From contig QXVZ01027571.1 of the NCBI GenBank assembly GCA_008931825.1, forward strand, positions 1-21,557: a stretch of 21,557 bases of DNA. The letters are read 5' to 3'. Of this stretch, positions 10,901 to 18,677 are shown in pieces. This DNA is from Phallusia fumigata. Its lineage: Eukaryota; Chordata; Ascidiacea; Phlebobranchia; Ascidiidae. The translations under genes and the position numbers were made by a program. The notes below the pieces were generated by a model. That model saw nothing but the letters and a program-made list of their open reading frames with translations. It did not search any database and had not been told where the DNA came from. Position 1 is the first letter of the stretch; every line of letters starts with the position of its first letter.

Positions 10901-13900
10901 AGCAGTTTCAGATTCGCAAACAACTTCTACGTTGACGTTGAAAATCAGCCTCGCGAATTCTTCGACCATCCCACCGACGAACAGCGACATCGCGCGGAAC
11001 GGTGTTGAAAACTTTAGCGCCAAATCAGGCGTTGAAGCGGGCGGCGCATTAGTCTCAGAGCAGCTGGGGGTGGGATAGCAGATGATCACGTGATCTCGCT
11101 TGATCGTGCGGCAGTCTACGTCACCGCGATACGAACACCTGGTGGCGCACGAGGGGTGTGAGCTGTGGTGAACTTCGAGCAGGTGGAGAGTGAGGCCTGT
11201 AAATCACAAGACGAAATTTAATCACAACCTCGCAAGGACCAAAAGGCAAACATTTTCCGCCTCTCTACGTGATGATTAATTCACGCTGTACCGTAAAAAG
11301 TTTGATTTTATTGAATCTAACCGTCAATCGTGTTGACAAATGTTTCCAGCGTGTTTCCGATTGAGCTTATGGAGTGACGATGCATGTTTGTGAGGAACGC
11401 GGCCATCTCTCTGCCGAATCGGCGAGCAACCAACATAAAATCCGTGTCTGTTGGTGTAAATTAACGATGTTTACATTAACAAACGTATTTTAAAACGACC
11501 ATGGCTTTAGTTGCCATGACTAAGTTAGCTTGAATTACATTTAAGTTGGATTAAAAACAGTTTGTAATTTATTTCCTATGAAGAAAATTTTTCAACATTT
11601 TTTAGGAGAACGCTATGTTGAGTTACTTTTGCATAGCTGTTGCCAATAGCCAGAAGTTGTTTTTAGAAAGACAATTGTTTTTTAAGAAAAATAAAACCGC
11701 CCTTAATATTACTAAAAAGCATCGCAAAAGCTGAGAATTGGTTAGTGCGTCCCAATAACCAATCTGGCTTCACTTTACAAAGCTGAAAGTTGAAAACCTA
11801 CTGATAATTTCGGCAAGGCAGCAAATCATGTGTAAAATTCGCCGTTGATCAAAGAACTTGTTGCACAGCACATCGTCGCGAACAGCAATCGGTCGACGAT
11901 GTGTTGGCGAGTTCACAAACGGCGGGAACTTATCCTTGTATCGCTGTGGATCATCCAAACCCACATCTACTTGCATTCTCTGTTTGATAAGCGCCCTGCG
12001 AGTAAATAGTTCGTTCAGGTGATGATTGCACTTTGTTTTCTGTACTCAGGACAAATCTGAATTGCACAAATATGCTGGTTTAATCTTTTCAAGCCGATTT
12101 ATTAAGACAAAAATCTAAAGTCAGACGAATCCTATCTCAAATATGATTGTGCTATTATCGTTGGCCAGCATGAAAGCTACGGGACAGATCCTAATTCAAA
12201 TATGCGTTTCACTTTATGTTTAAATCGAATGTCCCTGTGATAAGATTTCGGATTTCAAATCTGCAGACCCTGCGTTTTTAAATCAGGGGATTCTTACGAG
12301 AGCTTTGGTATATGAAGGTGGTGGCATTGTAAAATCGACTAAATGGGAACGGAGTAAATGTCGATGATGTTGAACGTACAAACTCAGTTGAAGGTCGTTA
12401 ATCAATTATTCAACGGTCGAGTAGGGAGCAGGCGTCTCACTTAGCGTTATGTGAATGTACCTGACACGATCGTAGATGTCGGAGTTGTGCTGACGAAGTA
12501 GTCGATAGAACGTCCTTCGCATGAACAACTCCTGCAACACAAAAATGCACAGGTTTAACTTTCTGTTACAAACTACCTCACAGGAAATATTCAAAACTTC
12601 ACAACCAGTTGGAAAAACCTTTGTTTGTTTTTGTCACAAAATTAATGTCACAAATTTGAAACTCATAAATACATACAATGCCTGACAGCAACAGTTTTTT
12701 TTACAGGAAATTCATCAATAATGCTGGTCTAAGTAGTGGCTAAAAGCGACCTTCTTTGTTGATGACATGTTTGGGTATTAACTCGTCATTATATAGTGGG
12801 GCTTGGTTAAAAGATGTAGTCGTTTAATGGCAACTAGCCAATTTGTGTCAGTATATTTATGATAACACGTGTGTAAAGCTAGGAACGCAATAGATGGACT
12901 TGTGAAGTAGGTTTATCAAAATCACTACCGCCAGAAAGCAAGTAGAAAGTGAATACACCGCAATGCGAACGTTTTGTTGTGACAACAGCGATTTTTAAAA
13001 CGTTACATCGCTCCATAAAATGCATTTTCACATTCGCAAATTACAAATTTCACTTTAGCGATCTAAATATAGCCATCGTTGTGTTTATTTAGCGATAACG
13101 AAAAAGCAAACACGGCAACATGGCCGCGAATAAATTGTTGGACAAATTTGTCTCCCTGCCGAACTGGAATAAACCATTTGGTGACTCTCTCTTAAGTAGT
13201 CTGAGAGCAAATTCATGTCGGTGGGAAATTGCACAAGAAATGGCCGAACTGGAAAACAACGCTCGCGATGACTAAACGAGCGCCAATCGTCGATGGACTG
13301 ACCATCCCGAGTTATGTTAGAAAATCAATATCATAATGCCTGGGATTTTAAGATTTTAAGCACCATCCCAGATTGCGCAACCTTTTTGCTATTGCTGGCC
13401 ACATTACAAACTTTATTTTACTGACGGCCACTAGTTTTTTTGTGAATTGGCTTATGCGTAATACAAGGAAATGAGTTAATATCCCAATTAATCATGCCCA
13501 AAAGTCTACTTTTCCCCATCCCAAAAATGTTCAATTTGAAGTTTGGACTTTTTTGGGGGGATGAAATTTGTCCAGTTCCGTTAACGATAGAATAACGTAG
13601 CACACTGGATTCTAACATTACATAAAATTGAAATTTTTTAATTAATTTCAAAGATTTTGACAAGACCTTTTCACGGTTGACTGCGCAAAGCTCGTAAATC
13701 AGGAGTTTCTTAAAATTGACGCCGAGCACGCGCGCTCGTAAACCAAATCTCGCTCTGCAGACATTCGACGCCACATTGTCAACCCCCGCTCTAGATTGTG
13801 ACGTCATACAGCAGTATCGCGCGGTTTCGCTATTTTTTCAAGTCATGTGTTCGGAAAAAGTTGAAAGCTGATTTTTAATCAAAACTCGTAAAAAAATCGT

Positions 13901-16900
13901 TTACACAAAACAAGTTTATTTACAAATCAAGATTCCCATATGACCGTGGTATAGGAATATTGCCTGTGGATTTATTCAAAATTTCGATCTCCTTGGGCTT
14001 GCCAATATTGGGCGGTGGCGATAATGCTGCGACCCAAACTACGTAACTTTTTTATTTATTGTTTATTCACATGCCAAAACCATTGTCCGTGTCAAAATTG
14101 AAAAAATATACATTCCTTTACAAAGACTGTAGTTCACATTACCAGCGTGTACACATTAACTGTAGACCTTTGGCTCAAAATTACGTGTATTTCCTTATTG
14201 TGGGTAACAAATCGTGCCCGCTTTAATGAAATTAGCTAACAACACCCAACCTACAGATCCTGGCCATCCAATTTATTTCCTACTGGCCCAATAAGAAGAG
14301 CTCCTGCCACCAATGTTAGCGTAACATACCCAAGCATGATGATTTACAAACAACTTACTGATGGCATTATAATGTTGAGCAAACATTCACGGAGGCCATC
14401 AATTGACGCTCTCTTGGGCGATCCGCGTCGTCTCATGTCGAACGAATCTTCAGCACAAGAAATGAGAAATGATGGCGGGGGTGAACATCCCGAGTTTGTG
14501 CGACTTTCGCTGTAATATCCACTGTCCGTACTCACTTTCTTCTGCTTGGTGAGCTGGCTTTTCGGAGGAACAGACAGAGACATGGCTGAACAGAAAGTTA
14601 AAAAACATTTACCCTAGAAGGCTGAAAATCAACATGAGCATACAAAGAATTTTAACCTAACGCCGATAATATACGAACTTGCCAGTTTAAACAAAAAAAA
14701 CAATTTATTCGTGACGTACCGATACGTCGATTCCAAGCATTTAATCTTACTGTTCATCATGAATATACCTCCGTTAAGTTTACATACAACTTCGATCTTT
14801 TTTACAAAAGTGCTATAATGCGGTAGCGTAACGGTAGGATTCGGGTTTAGACCACCAACGTCCAACACTTCCTAACGAGATCGGTCAAAACATTACAGCA
14901 AACCTTAAAGACCCTTTCTCAAAATGCTAAAAACTTATTCATAGCACAAAGGCCATTTTCCAGGCCATTTTCATATCGAACATGTTGCTCCACAACAAGC
15001 TACCCAGCCGCGGCAGTAAAAGTAAAACATTTGACATAACGTCATTTTACGACATCCTTCCCACAGGCAGGCGGCGAAACATAGAAGCAAACAACTTTCT
15101 TCTACTCGTACCTCCCAAGATGAGAGATGGGCCGGTGTAATCTTCCCGACTCCTGGGTGCCAAGCTGGTTTGATTGATGGCGAAAATACTGCTGCGTCGT
15201 CCTCTGCTACGTTTAAAGGTGGGTGGCTGTAATGGCTCGTGTTCGGTCCCTGCTTTCCCCCCTAGACTGTAATTGCACCTGGTTGGGGGTTAAGCCGTGA
15301 CTGGGTGTAGTTCAAACAATCATTACGGCCCCACGTTTAGCGGGCTGGGGGTCAGATCGTGAGTTGTACAAGTTAAAAATTCGTCTATGACCCTAAATAG
15401 CAAAACCCTGCCTAAAAAAGTTGCACAAAACTTTAGCACAAACTTTCAAGTAAATACACAAAGCACTGTACGTAGTTGACACAAATTCGCTGGTTTAATC
15501 GGTTTTAAACTACCACTAACAACTTTTAACAGCACACACTGTTTACAAGCGACACAATCTCTCTCATTCACTACCTACCTCAAATTTCTGTCCCTAATCA
15601 TTTCTTAATCCCCTAACTTGCAGACATAGATTCTGTGCATTCCTTCTACCTCGATCAACTCAGCATGACAAAGTCCGTTTGCGCGCACTCGTAAATTGTC
15701 CGAATTTAGAAGTGATTTAGGGACAGAAATTTGAGGTACAAAGACGAATCACCACAAACACGTAAACCGTATATTGAGCAAAGTATTTTATCGTATGTTT
15801 AAGGATGTGGACACTTTTGCGCATAAACACTTGTTCCAAGTTATATACTGGACTTACTGGTTTCTGTATCTGCTTTTGGTTTAAGTCTTTGCAGTTTAAG
15901 TTTTAATACTTTCGGCTCCGCGTTCCGCATATGGTGGAATTTAAATGTTACGGGCAATGTCTGTGGACCAAAATGCAACAATGATGTCGCACTGCACGTT
16001 ACAAAGCAGAAATCGTAAACTGAAACTTTTTAAATCTGACCTTGTCGTTCCTGACTTAATTACTTTTTCTCTCGGACACTCACACACAAACATTGGAATT
16101 TAGAATTGGTGTAAACTTATGTGGCTTTACACTCTCCGTTCACCTCAGGTCTAACTTCAGTCCATTGGTCCTTATAACCCCATCTCGCACTTCTCGTTCA
16201 GACCAAATTTCTTTTTGCCACAATTTCCAAAATCTAATTTGTCTATTTTGCTTGTTCTGTCATGCTCATGGTATAATAGCGCTATTTCGGCTGATATTTT
16301 CGGCTAACTACCCGCCTGCTACCACGTCACTGCCTATGTATGGGGAATTACCACAAGCTTACCACATAATGACTGTGCTAGTCGCACAAGCTTGTTCATC
16401 ATGCCTTGCTTGTACATTTATACTCTGACCCTGTCTAGGAAATCTATTTTATGTCCACAACTAACCTGAAAGCTTAGGTAAGCATTCGGTACTATACCTC
16501 TGATCGTGGCGCGTTGGGGAAAGTAAAAATGCGGACAGCACGTTGGATCGATGGAGAGGGACGGCACTACTCAGGTCGGTTGTAGCGAGGGACGCGCGCC
16601 TTCGATGCGACGGATTTGTTCGTCTGTGGGAGGAAAACAATCACCTCATCGAATTAGTGATTTCTCGCAGATGGGCGAACACCTGCCATGATGTCTGCTT
16701 TTAGACAGATGAGAGATTTGACACAAGGGCTGTACACGATGTTATTACAGACCAACGAAACCAATTTCGTGGCGTTGTATTAAAACGTTTAGCTGTTGTG
16801 GCACAAATGCAGATTATTTACAAAATGACTGACACCACCTAAACCTACTAAAAGAATTTGTTGAGTAATGCTGCAAAACACAACATCCACTCACATTTGA

Positions 16901-17720
16901 GAAATGCCTCGCTGCCCAAAGTTTTTAATTTGATGAGCTCTGCGCAATGTCAACAAGCTGGAGGTGATTAGATAGAGGGCAAGCTCACTGGAGACACCAT
17001 GTGGCTAGCATGGTCGTATGTTAGAGATTAAAGTAAATGATATGTACATTTTTTGGTTCATGTTGAATAACGGCATTGTTGCTGCGAATATTTGCGTTAA
17101 AATTTCCAAATCCACTTTTAGTGGTCAGAATAGATTTTTAGCGTTTTTTCGAAATCTTTTTTACTTTGTGCTTTTTAAGATTGTATTTATCGTTTTCACA
17201 AAGTTAAGGGCATCGCTCAACTCTTTTGACACCATTATTAAATTCACTTACCAAAGTCAGGTGCACTAAAAAGCGTTACCGCCAATCCACACTTTAATCT
17301 ACATGCCGTTTTTGTAAAGTCATAACAAAACATTGTGAGAAATAACCTAATTACCAAGGATTGCAGTATGACACAATCGGTATTGAGTTGTGCATACCAT
17401 GTACCTCATTGCGAAGGGCGTACCATGCCACTTAACCGTACCTTGTGATGATTTTTGTGGCAAACCGTACCGTACTGCCATCCTGGGTAACTACAACCAA
17501 CTTACTTTGGTCCCTGTTGTAATTCCGCAATTTCGTCATTGTCATCTTCAGAATTTAACTTAATGGATTGCTGGAACTTTACAAGATCTGACAACCCGTC
17601 GGTTGTATCGTGTATTGAATGCTTGCGTAGATACTTGGGGCTGATAGAACCCCCGAACCACGGGTCCCCTGGTATTGCCAGGGTATTTCCCAAATTCCCA
17701 TCAGTCGTTGATTCTTCCAT
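3764..17720 (-). CDS. GUCY1A: Soluble guanylate cyclase alpha subunit, enlarged (15 coding exons)
   Basis: The alpha chain of the heterodimeric nitric-oxide-sensitive guanylate cyclase pairs with a beta subunit to make cGMP in the cytosol. Exons on the minus strand are 17720-17506, 16623-16498, 15266-15112, 14585-14359, 12531-12461, 11995-11802, 11447-11322, 11196-9874, 9179-8428, 6169-5958, 5541-5406, 4902-4765, 4576-4433, 4173-4019 and 3959-3764. All 14 introns are GT-AG and all phases agree. The sum is 4170 bp, or 1389 aa plus TAG, against about 690 aa in human alpha-1. Order of parts: N-terminal extension (1 to ~225), H-NOX (~226-465), long linker (~470-955), H-NOXA (~955-1095), signalling coiled coil (~1100-1170), class III cyclase domain (~1175-1345) and a short tail. 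The alpha rather than beta assignment comes from [14 protein letters not shown] and the ending [16 protein letters not shown]. The first two or three exons are less certain than the rest, because they have no family homology to anchor them. Confidence 0.88.
4955..5252 (+). repeat. tRNA-derived SINE-like element in a cyclase intron
   Basis: It starts with an A-box-like tract (GGTTGGCCAGTACAATGG, 4967-4984) and a B-box-like GGGTTCTAATCCT (5012-5024), continues into a GC-rich body (CCCGGTCGCTCGTG; CGGCATTGCTCC; CAACCCAGTGGACC) and ends in an A-rich tail after CCCGCCCACCGAG. ATGAAA occurs at both edges (4955-4960 and 5238-5243) and could be a short target-site duplication. Ascidian genomes carry tRNA-related SINEs; I cannot assign the family without a library. 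Confidence 0.55.
5406..6169 (-). CDS. Cyclase gene, exons 10-11: end of H-NOXA and coiled coil
   Basis: Exons 6169-5958 and 5541-5406 are joined in phase 2. Exon 10 has [28 protein letters not shown] and [19 protein letters not shown], nearly identical to vertebrate GLYLSDIPIHNATRDVVLIG and RAQDGLKKRLGKL. Exon 11 continues the parallel coiled coil ([14 protein letters not shown]) and the helix before the catalytic domain ([15 protein letters not shown]; human LLCSIFPCEVAQQLW). The length between landmarks is the same as in human. The donor of exon 11 is a weak AAG|GTTTTG. Confidence 0.94.
6170..8427. other. Intron 9 of the cyclase gene
   Basis: 2258 bp with no convincing coding exon. It contains the SINE-like tract at 6440-6640, a GC-richer block around 6945-7030 (TTCGCCCCCCAGACC; TGTAGGCGCCAGCG) that may be old transposon debris, and GGTGCTTAAACTGTGGGT at 7258-7275, which faintly resembles hAT ends. 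Short ORFs here (6906-7091, 7262-7489, 8194-8457) show no family motif. Confidence 0.5.
6440..6640 (+). repeat. Possible diverged tRNA-derived SINE
   Basis: The stretch around 6486-6552 resembles a leucine/serine-type tRNA half (CCGGGCGAGTAACCAC, then AGAGGGTTGCTGG and TTTAAAATTCGCC in the place of a B box). The boxes are degenerate and the ends are not visible. It lies in the 2.26-kb intron between exons 9 and 10 of the cyclase gene. Confidence 0.3.
8428..9179 (-). CDS. Cyclase gene, exon 9: linker end and H-NOXA (PAS-like)
   Basis: The acceptor is TTTTTTGCAG and the donor ATGGAG|GTAAAG (phase 0). About 142 residues continue the linker, including a charged helical stretch ([14 protein letters not shown]) and EDDDTEG. 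The H-NOXA domain starts with [17 protein letters not shown], matching vertebrate SLFCKTFPFHFMF, followed by [10 protein letters not shown] and [18 protein letters not shown] (human EYFEILTPKINQTFSGI). H-NOXA contributes to alpha-beta dimerisation and signal relay. TGACGTCA-like matches near 8457-8473 lie inside the coding sequence and are not evidence of regulation. Confidence 0.9.
9234..9372. mobile_element. Short hAT-like non-autonomous element (MITE) in a cyclase intron
   Basis: The left end reads TGCTTCTCAAACC, then GGGTCGTGACCCAAAAG (9237-9268), a wording typical of hAT-family termini. The right end (9345-9371) contains TTTGGGTCGTAGTCATTG and TTTTAAAAACAG, whose reverse complement partly matches the left end around GACCCAAA. 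There is no transposase. The 8-bp target duplication expected for hAT could not be recognised, so the exact borders are approximate. Confidence 0.4.
9874..11196 (-). CDS. Cyclase gene, exon 8: end of H-NOX plus a giant linker
   Basis: A single open exon of 1323 bp is bounded by GATTTACAG and GCAG|GTGAGC. About the first 95 residues finish H-NOX ([38 protein letters not shown]). The remaining ~345 residues are hydrophilic and rich in Ser, Gly, Arg, Gln and Asp, with no domain I recognise, for example [13 protein letters not shown] and [14 protein letters not shown]. Vertebrate alpha subunits have only a few dozen residues between H-NOX and H-NOXA. The long open frame, GC-richer than the flanking introns, and the phase-matched ends support coding. 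An unseen internal alternative splice could remove part of it. Confidence 0.82.
11322..12531 (-). CDS. Cyclase gene, exons 5-7: H-NOX helical part
   Basis: Three exons, 12531-12461, 11995-11802 and 11447-11322, are joined in phases 2 and 1. They encode the helical half of an alpha-type H-NOX domain. [20 protein letters not shown] and then [14 protein letters not shown] follow the same spacing as human AEQAVAAGVPVEVIKESLG and GGTLKDFLNSFS. The sequence is strongly diverged, but the order and helix pattern hold. I see no equivalent of the beta-subunit proximal heme histidine in the corresponding stretch, as expected for an alpha chain. The exon 5 acceptor (TTGTGTTGCAG) and exon 6 acceptor (TTTACTCGCAG) are clear. 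Confidence 0.8.
12532..14358. other. Intron 4 of the cyclase gene
   Basis: 1827 bp containing the 51-codon plus-strand ORF at 13120-13275. Elsewhere there is only AT-rich sequence. A minus-strand ORF at 13807-13418 starts inside TGACGTCA but has no recognisable motif. A GC-rich patch at 13725-13810 (GCACGCGCGCTCG) may be a repeat end. Confidence 0.5.
13120..13275 (+). CDS. Small ORF (51 aa) nested antisense in a cyclase intron
   Basis: A plus-strand ORF starts at ATGGCC in a good context (CGGCAACATGGCCGCG) and ends at TAA 13275. The product begins [18 protein letters not shown] and ends [12 protein letters not shown]. It has balanced, non-low-complexity composition, with two Trp and a hydrophilic C-terminal helix, and no signal peptide or membrane segment. 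I do not recognise it. It lies in the 1.8-kb intron 4 of the cyclase gene on the opposite strand. Its composition is unlike the surrounding AT-rich intron. It could be a complete micro-protein gene or a former exon; no AATAAA is seen downstream on the plus strand. Confidence 0.4.
   Translation: MAANKLLDKFVSLPNWNKPFGDSLLSSLRANSCRWEIAQEMAELENNARDD
14359..14585 (-). CDS. Cyclase gene, exon 4: end of extension and start of H-NOX
   Basis: The acceptor is AACTTTCTGTTCAG, two bases before an in-frame ATG (14583), and the donor is CATCA|GTAAGT (phase 0). The first part is low-complexity and Ser-rich, with [16 protein letters not shown] (contains DSGxxS), and then [14 protein letters not shown]. The last ~15 residues ([12 protein letters not shown]) line up with the first H-NOX helix of vertebrate alpha subunits (LAESICKLIFPE). 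The closeness of acceptor and ATG would also suit a trans-spliced short isoform starting here. Confidence 0.78.
14818..14862 (+). repeat. tRNA-like fragment
   Basis: GCGGTAGCGTAACGGTAGG followed by GGGTTTAGACC resembles the A- and B-box half of a tRNA or a SINE head. It is too short and too degenerate for a tRNA gene, with no matching acceptor arm visible. It lies in the intron between cyclase exons 3 and 4. Confidence 0.25.
15112..15266 (-). CDS. Cyclase gene, exon 3
   Basis: Two TTACAG acceptors lie 40 bp apart (exon starts 15266 and 15226). Only 15266 gives the phase needed from exon 2, and it yields [18 protein letters not shown] followed by [10 protein letters not shown]. The donor is GGGAG|GTACGA (phase 1), and the leftover G joins the CC at the start of exon 4. 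That junction argues that the ATG in exon 4 (14583) is internal rather than the start, although translation could begin there in a shorter isoform. Confidence 0.65.
15267..16497. other. Intron 2 of the cyclase gene
   Basis: 1231 bp. Besides the MITE it has an imperfect direct repeat near 15281-15319 and 15342-15378 (GGTTGGGGGTTAAGCCGTGA against GGCTGGGGGTCAGATCGTGA). The plus-strand ORF 16093-16428 has no family features and is judged chance. Confidence 0.5.
15576..15738. mobile_element. Inverted-repeat MITE with TA target-site duplication
   Basis: TACCTCAAATTTCTGTCCC and TAATCA (15576-15600) recur as an inverted copy at 15713-15738, differing by one inserted base. The terminal repeats are about 24 bp and the spacer about 112 bp. 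Both outer ends are TA, so the element proper is about 159 bp (15578-15736) flanked by TA, as for Tc1/mariner-class MITEs. It lies in the intron between cyclase exons 2 and 3 and has no coding capacity. Confidence 0.6.
16498..16623 (-). CDS. Cyclase gene, exon 2 with a basic kinase-site stretch
   Basis: The exon has a good acceptor (pyrimidine-rich, CCCACAG) and a donor AG|GTATAG, and is open in the frame set by exon 1. It encodes about 42 residues with [11 protein letters not shown], a textbook basophilic-kinase (PKA-like) RRxS site. A second donor 32 bp further on (CAG|GTTAGT, exon end 16466) is also open but would leave phase 1, which does not fit the best acceptor of the next exon. There is no known domain. 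Confidence 0.6.
16624..17505. other. Intron 1 of the cyclase gene
   Basis: 882 bp, AT-rich in the middle. Between 17390 and 17480 there is a cluster of GTACC or its reverse (CATGTACCTC, CGTACCATGCC, CCGTACCTTG, CCGTACCGTACTG), which looks like a degraded short tandem array. Nothing else is supported. Confidence 0.5.
17506..17720 (-). CDS. Cyclase gene, first predicted coding exon
   Basis: The exon opens at the ATG at 17720, nine bases after an in-frame TAA, and ends at the consensus donor AA|GTAAGT (phase 2). It encodes about 71 residues, acidic and Ser/Thr-rich ([12 protein letters not shown], then [14 protein letters not shown] and [15 protein letters not shown]). I recognise no domain. 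It joins the next exon in phase without a stop, which is the main reason to attach it to the cyclase. A splice acceptor at 17727-17726 or just before the ATG is possible, so the protein may begin further upstream. Confidence 0.6.
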
Positions 17721-18532
17721 CTTAACTTAGAAGCCTAATATAGACTATCTTCTAATGTTAAAGTGAAACCCCTGAAGTATTTAGACATGTTAGTTATACA
17801 TTGAAGTATCGCCGAGGCTGATATGTTGTTTAATATTAACGCTACACTCAATTATAAATACTTCAAGCCTGCAAAAATGCCTCAGTACCAGCATTCCAGG
17901 TGTTCAACATCAGCAAGGCAACGCACACAAAACATTAGGGAAGCAATTTTACGCGACTGACTGTCTAGCTGATGTACAGTTGATTTGTAGAGATAAAACA
18001 CAGAAAAACACATTTTTACCTACAGATCTAGTGATGACGCACTATTTAATATTATTACAGAGTTCATCCATTTTCTGTTGACATTACACCAATATTGATT
18101 GCTTATCACAAACATTAATAACTCAAGAATTTTGTTAAACAGTGCGGTAAGATCAAAGGCACGTATTTGCCGACATCAAAGAAACAGGTTGAACAGTTTG
18201 TTAATGGCACATCATTAATATTTGAAATACTGACTTTAGTATGGGAGACACTGCATAGGCATTGGGTTATTACTTATAATGTCCAAAATGTTGAGTTGGT
18301 TGCCTTAAATAATTATTTTTGTGATCAATATCGTTACGTTTCATACACTTGTATTTTGAGCTGTTATTTTTCTATGCCAGTTTCTCTGTATTTACATTTG
18401 TCAACTAAAAAAGCGTTTGAAAATGTAAGGTTACCATTTAAACACAGAACGAGTTGTGTCAAAACGAGCCTTCACAAACACACACCTGTAATTGATGCCG
18501 AAAGTAATCAACATTTTTGCCGCATTCCTTAC

Positions 18533-18662
18533 TGTTACGTATCGCTTGCTTTTGTGCGAAAGCGCTTTTTGCCCAAATATGTGCAGTACTGTTGCTCAGA
18601 TATTTTCCTTTGAATTTTGCCTGAACAGTCAAAAGTTTCTTGTCACAGTTTGATAACGTCAT
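18533..18662 (-). CDS. Candidate upstream first exon of the cyclase gene
   Basis: An ATG at 18662 opens MTLSNCDKKLLTVQAKFKG and runs to a strong donor AACA|GTAAGG (phase 1) at 18533. An acceptor TCTAAG at 17727-17726 upstream of cyclase exon 1 would join in the right phase, skipping the TAA at the exon edge and adding about 45 residues. A CRE-like TGACGTCA sits 8 bp upstream (18670-18677). No homology supports it, and the 17727 acceptor is weak. Confidence 0.3.
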
Positions 18663-18669
18663 GGTACTG

Positions 18670-18677
18670 TGACGTCA
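18670..18677. promoter_or_regulatory. CRE-like palindrome TGACGTCA
   Basis: A perfect cAMP-response-element consensus, 8 bp upstream of the candidate first-exon ATG at 18662. Several other TGACGTCA matches in this window fall inside coding exons or introns by chance, so this one is only suggestive. Confidence 0.3.

Noticed and set aside
9785-11078. Several long plus-strand ORFs (9785-10141, 10214-10549, 10550-10771, 10830-11078)
   Set aside because: Antisense shadows of the large open cyclase exon 8, with no motifs and mutually overlapping frames.
13418-13807. Minus-strand 129-codon ORF starting inside TGACGTCA
   Set aside because: No recognisable motif, low-complexity AT-rich end, no neighbouring splice partner; it lies wholly within cyclase intron 4. 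Could be repeat debris.
15226-15230. TTACAG acceptor giving cyclase exon 3 a start at 15226
   Set aside because: It would need phase 0 from exon 2, whose donors leave phase 2 or 1. The acceptor 40 bp upstream (15266) fits phase 2 exactly.
16093-16428. Plus-strand 111-codon ORF
   Set aside because: Lies in an intron, composition as expected from translated AT-rich sequence, no motif or conserved domain.
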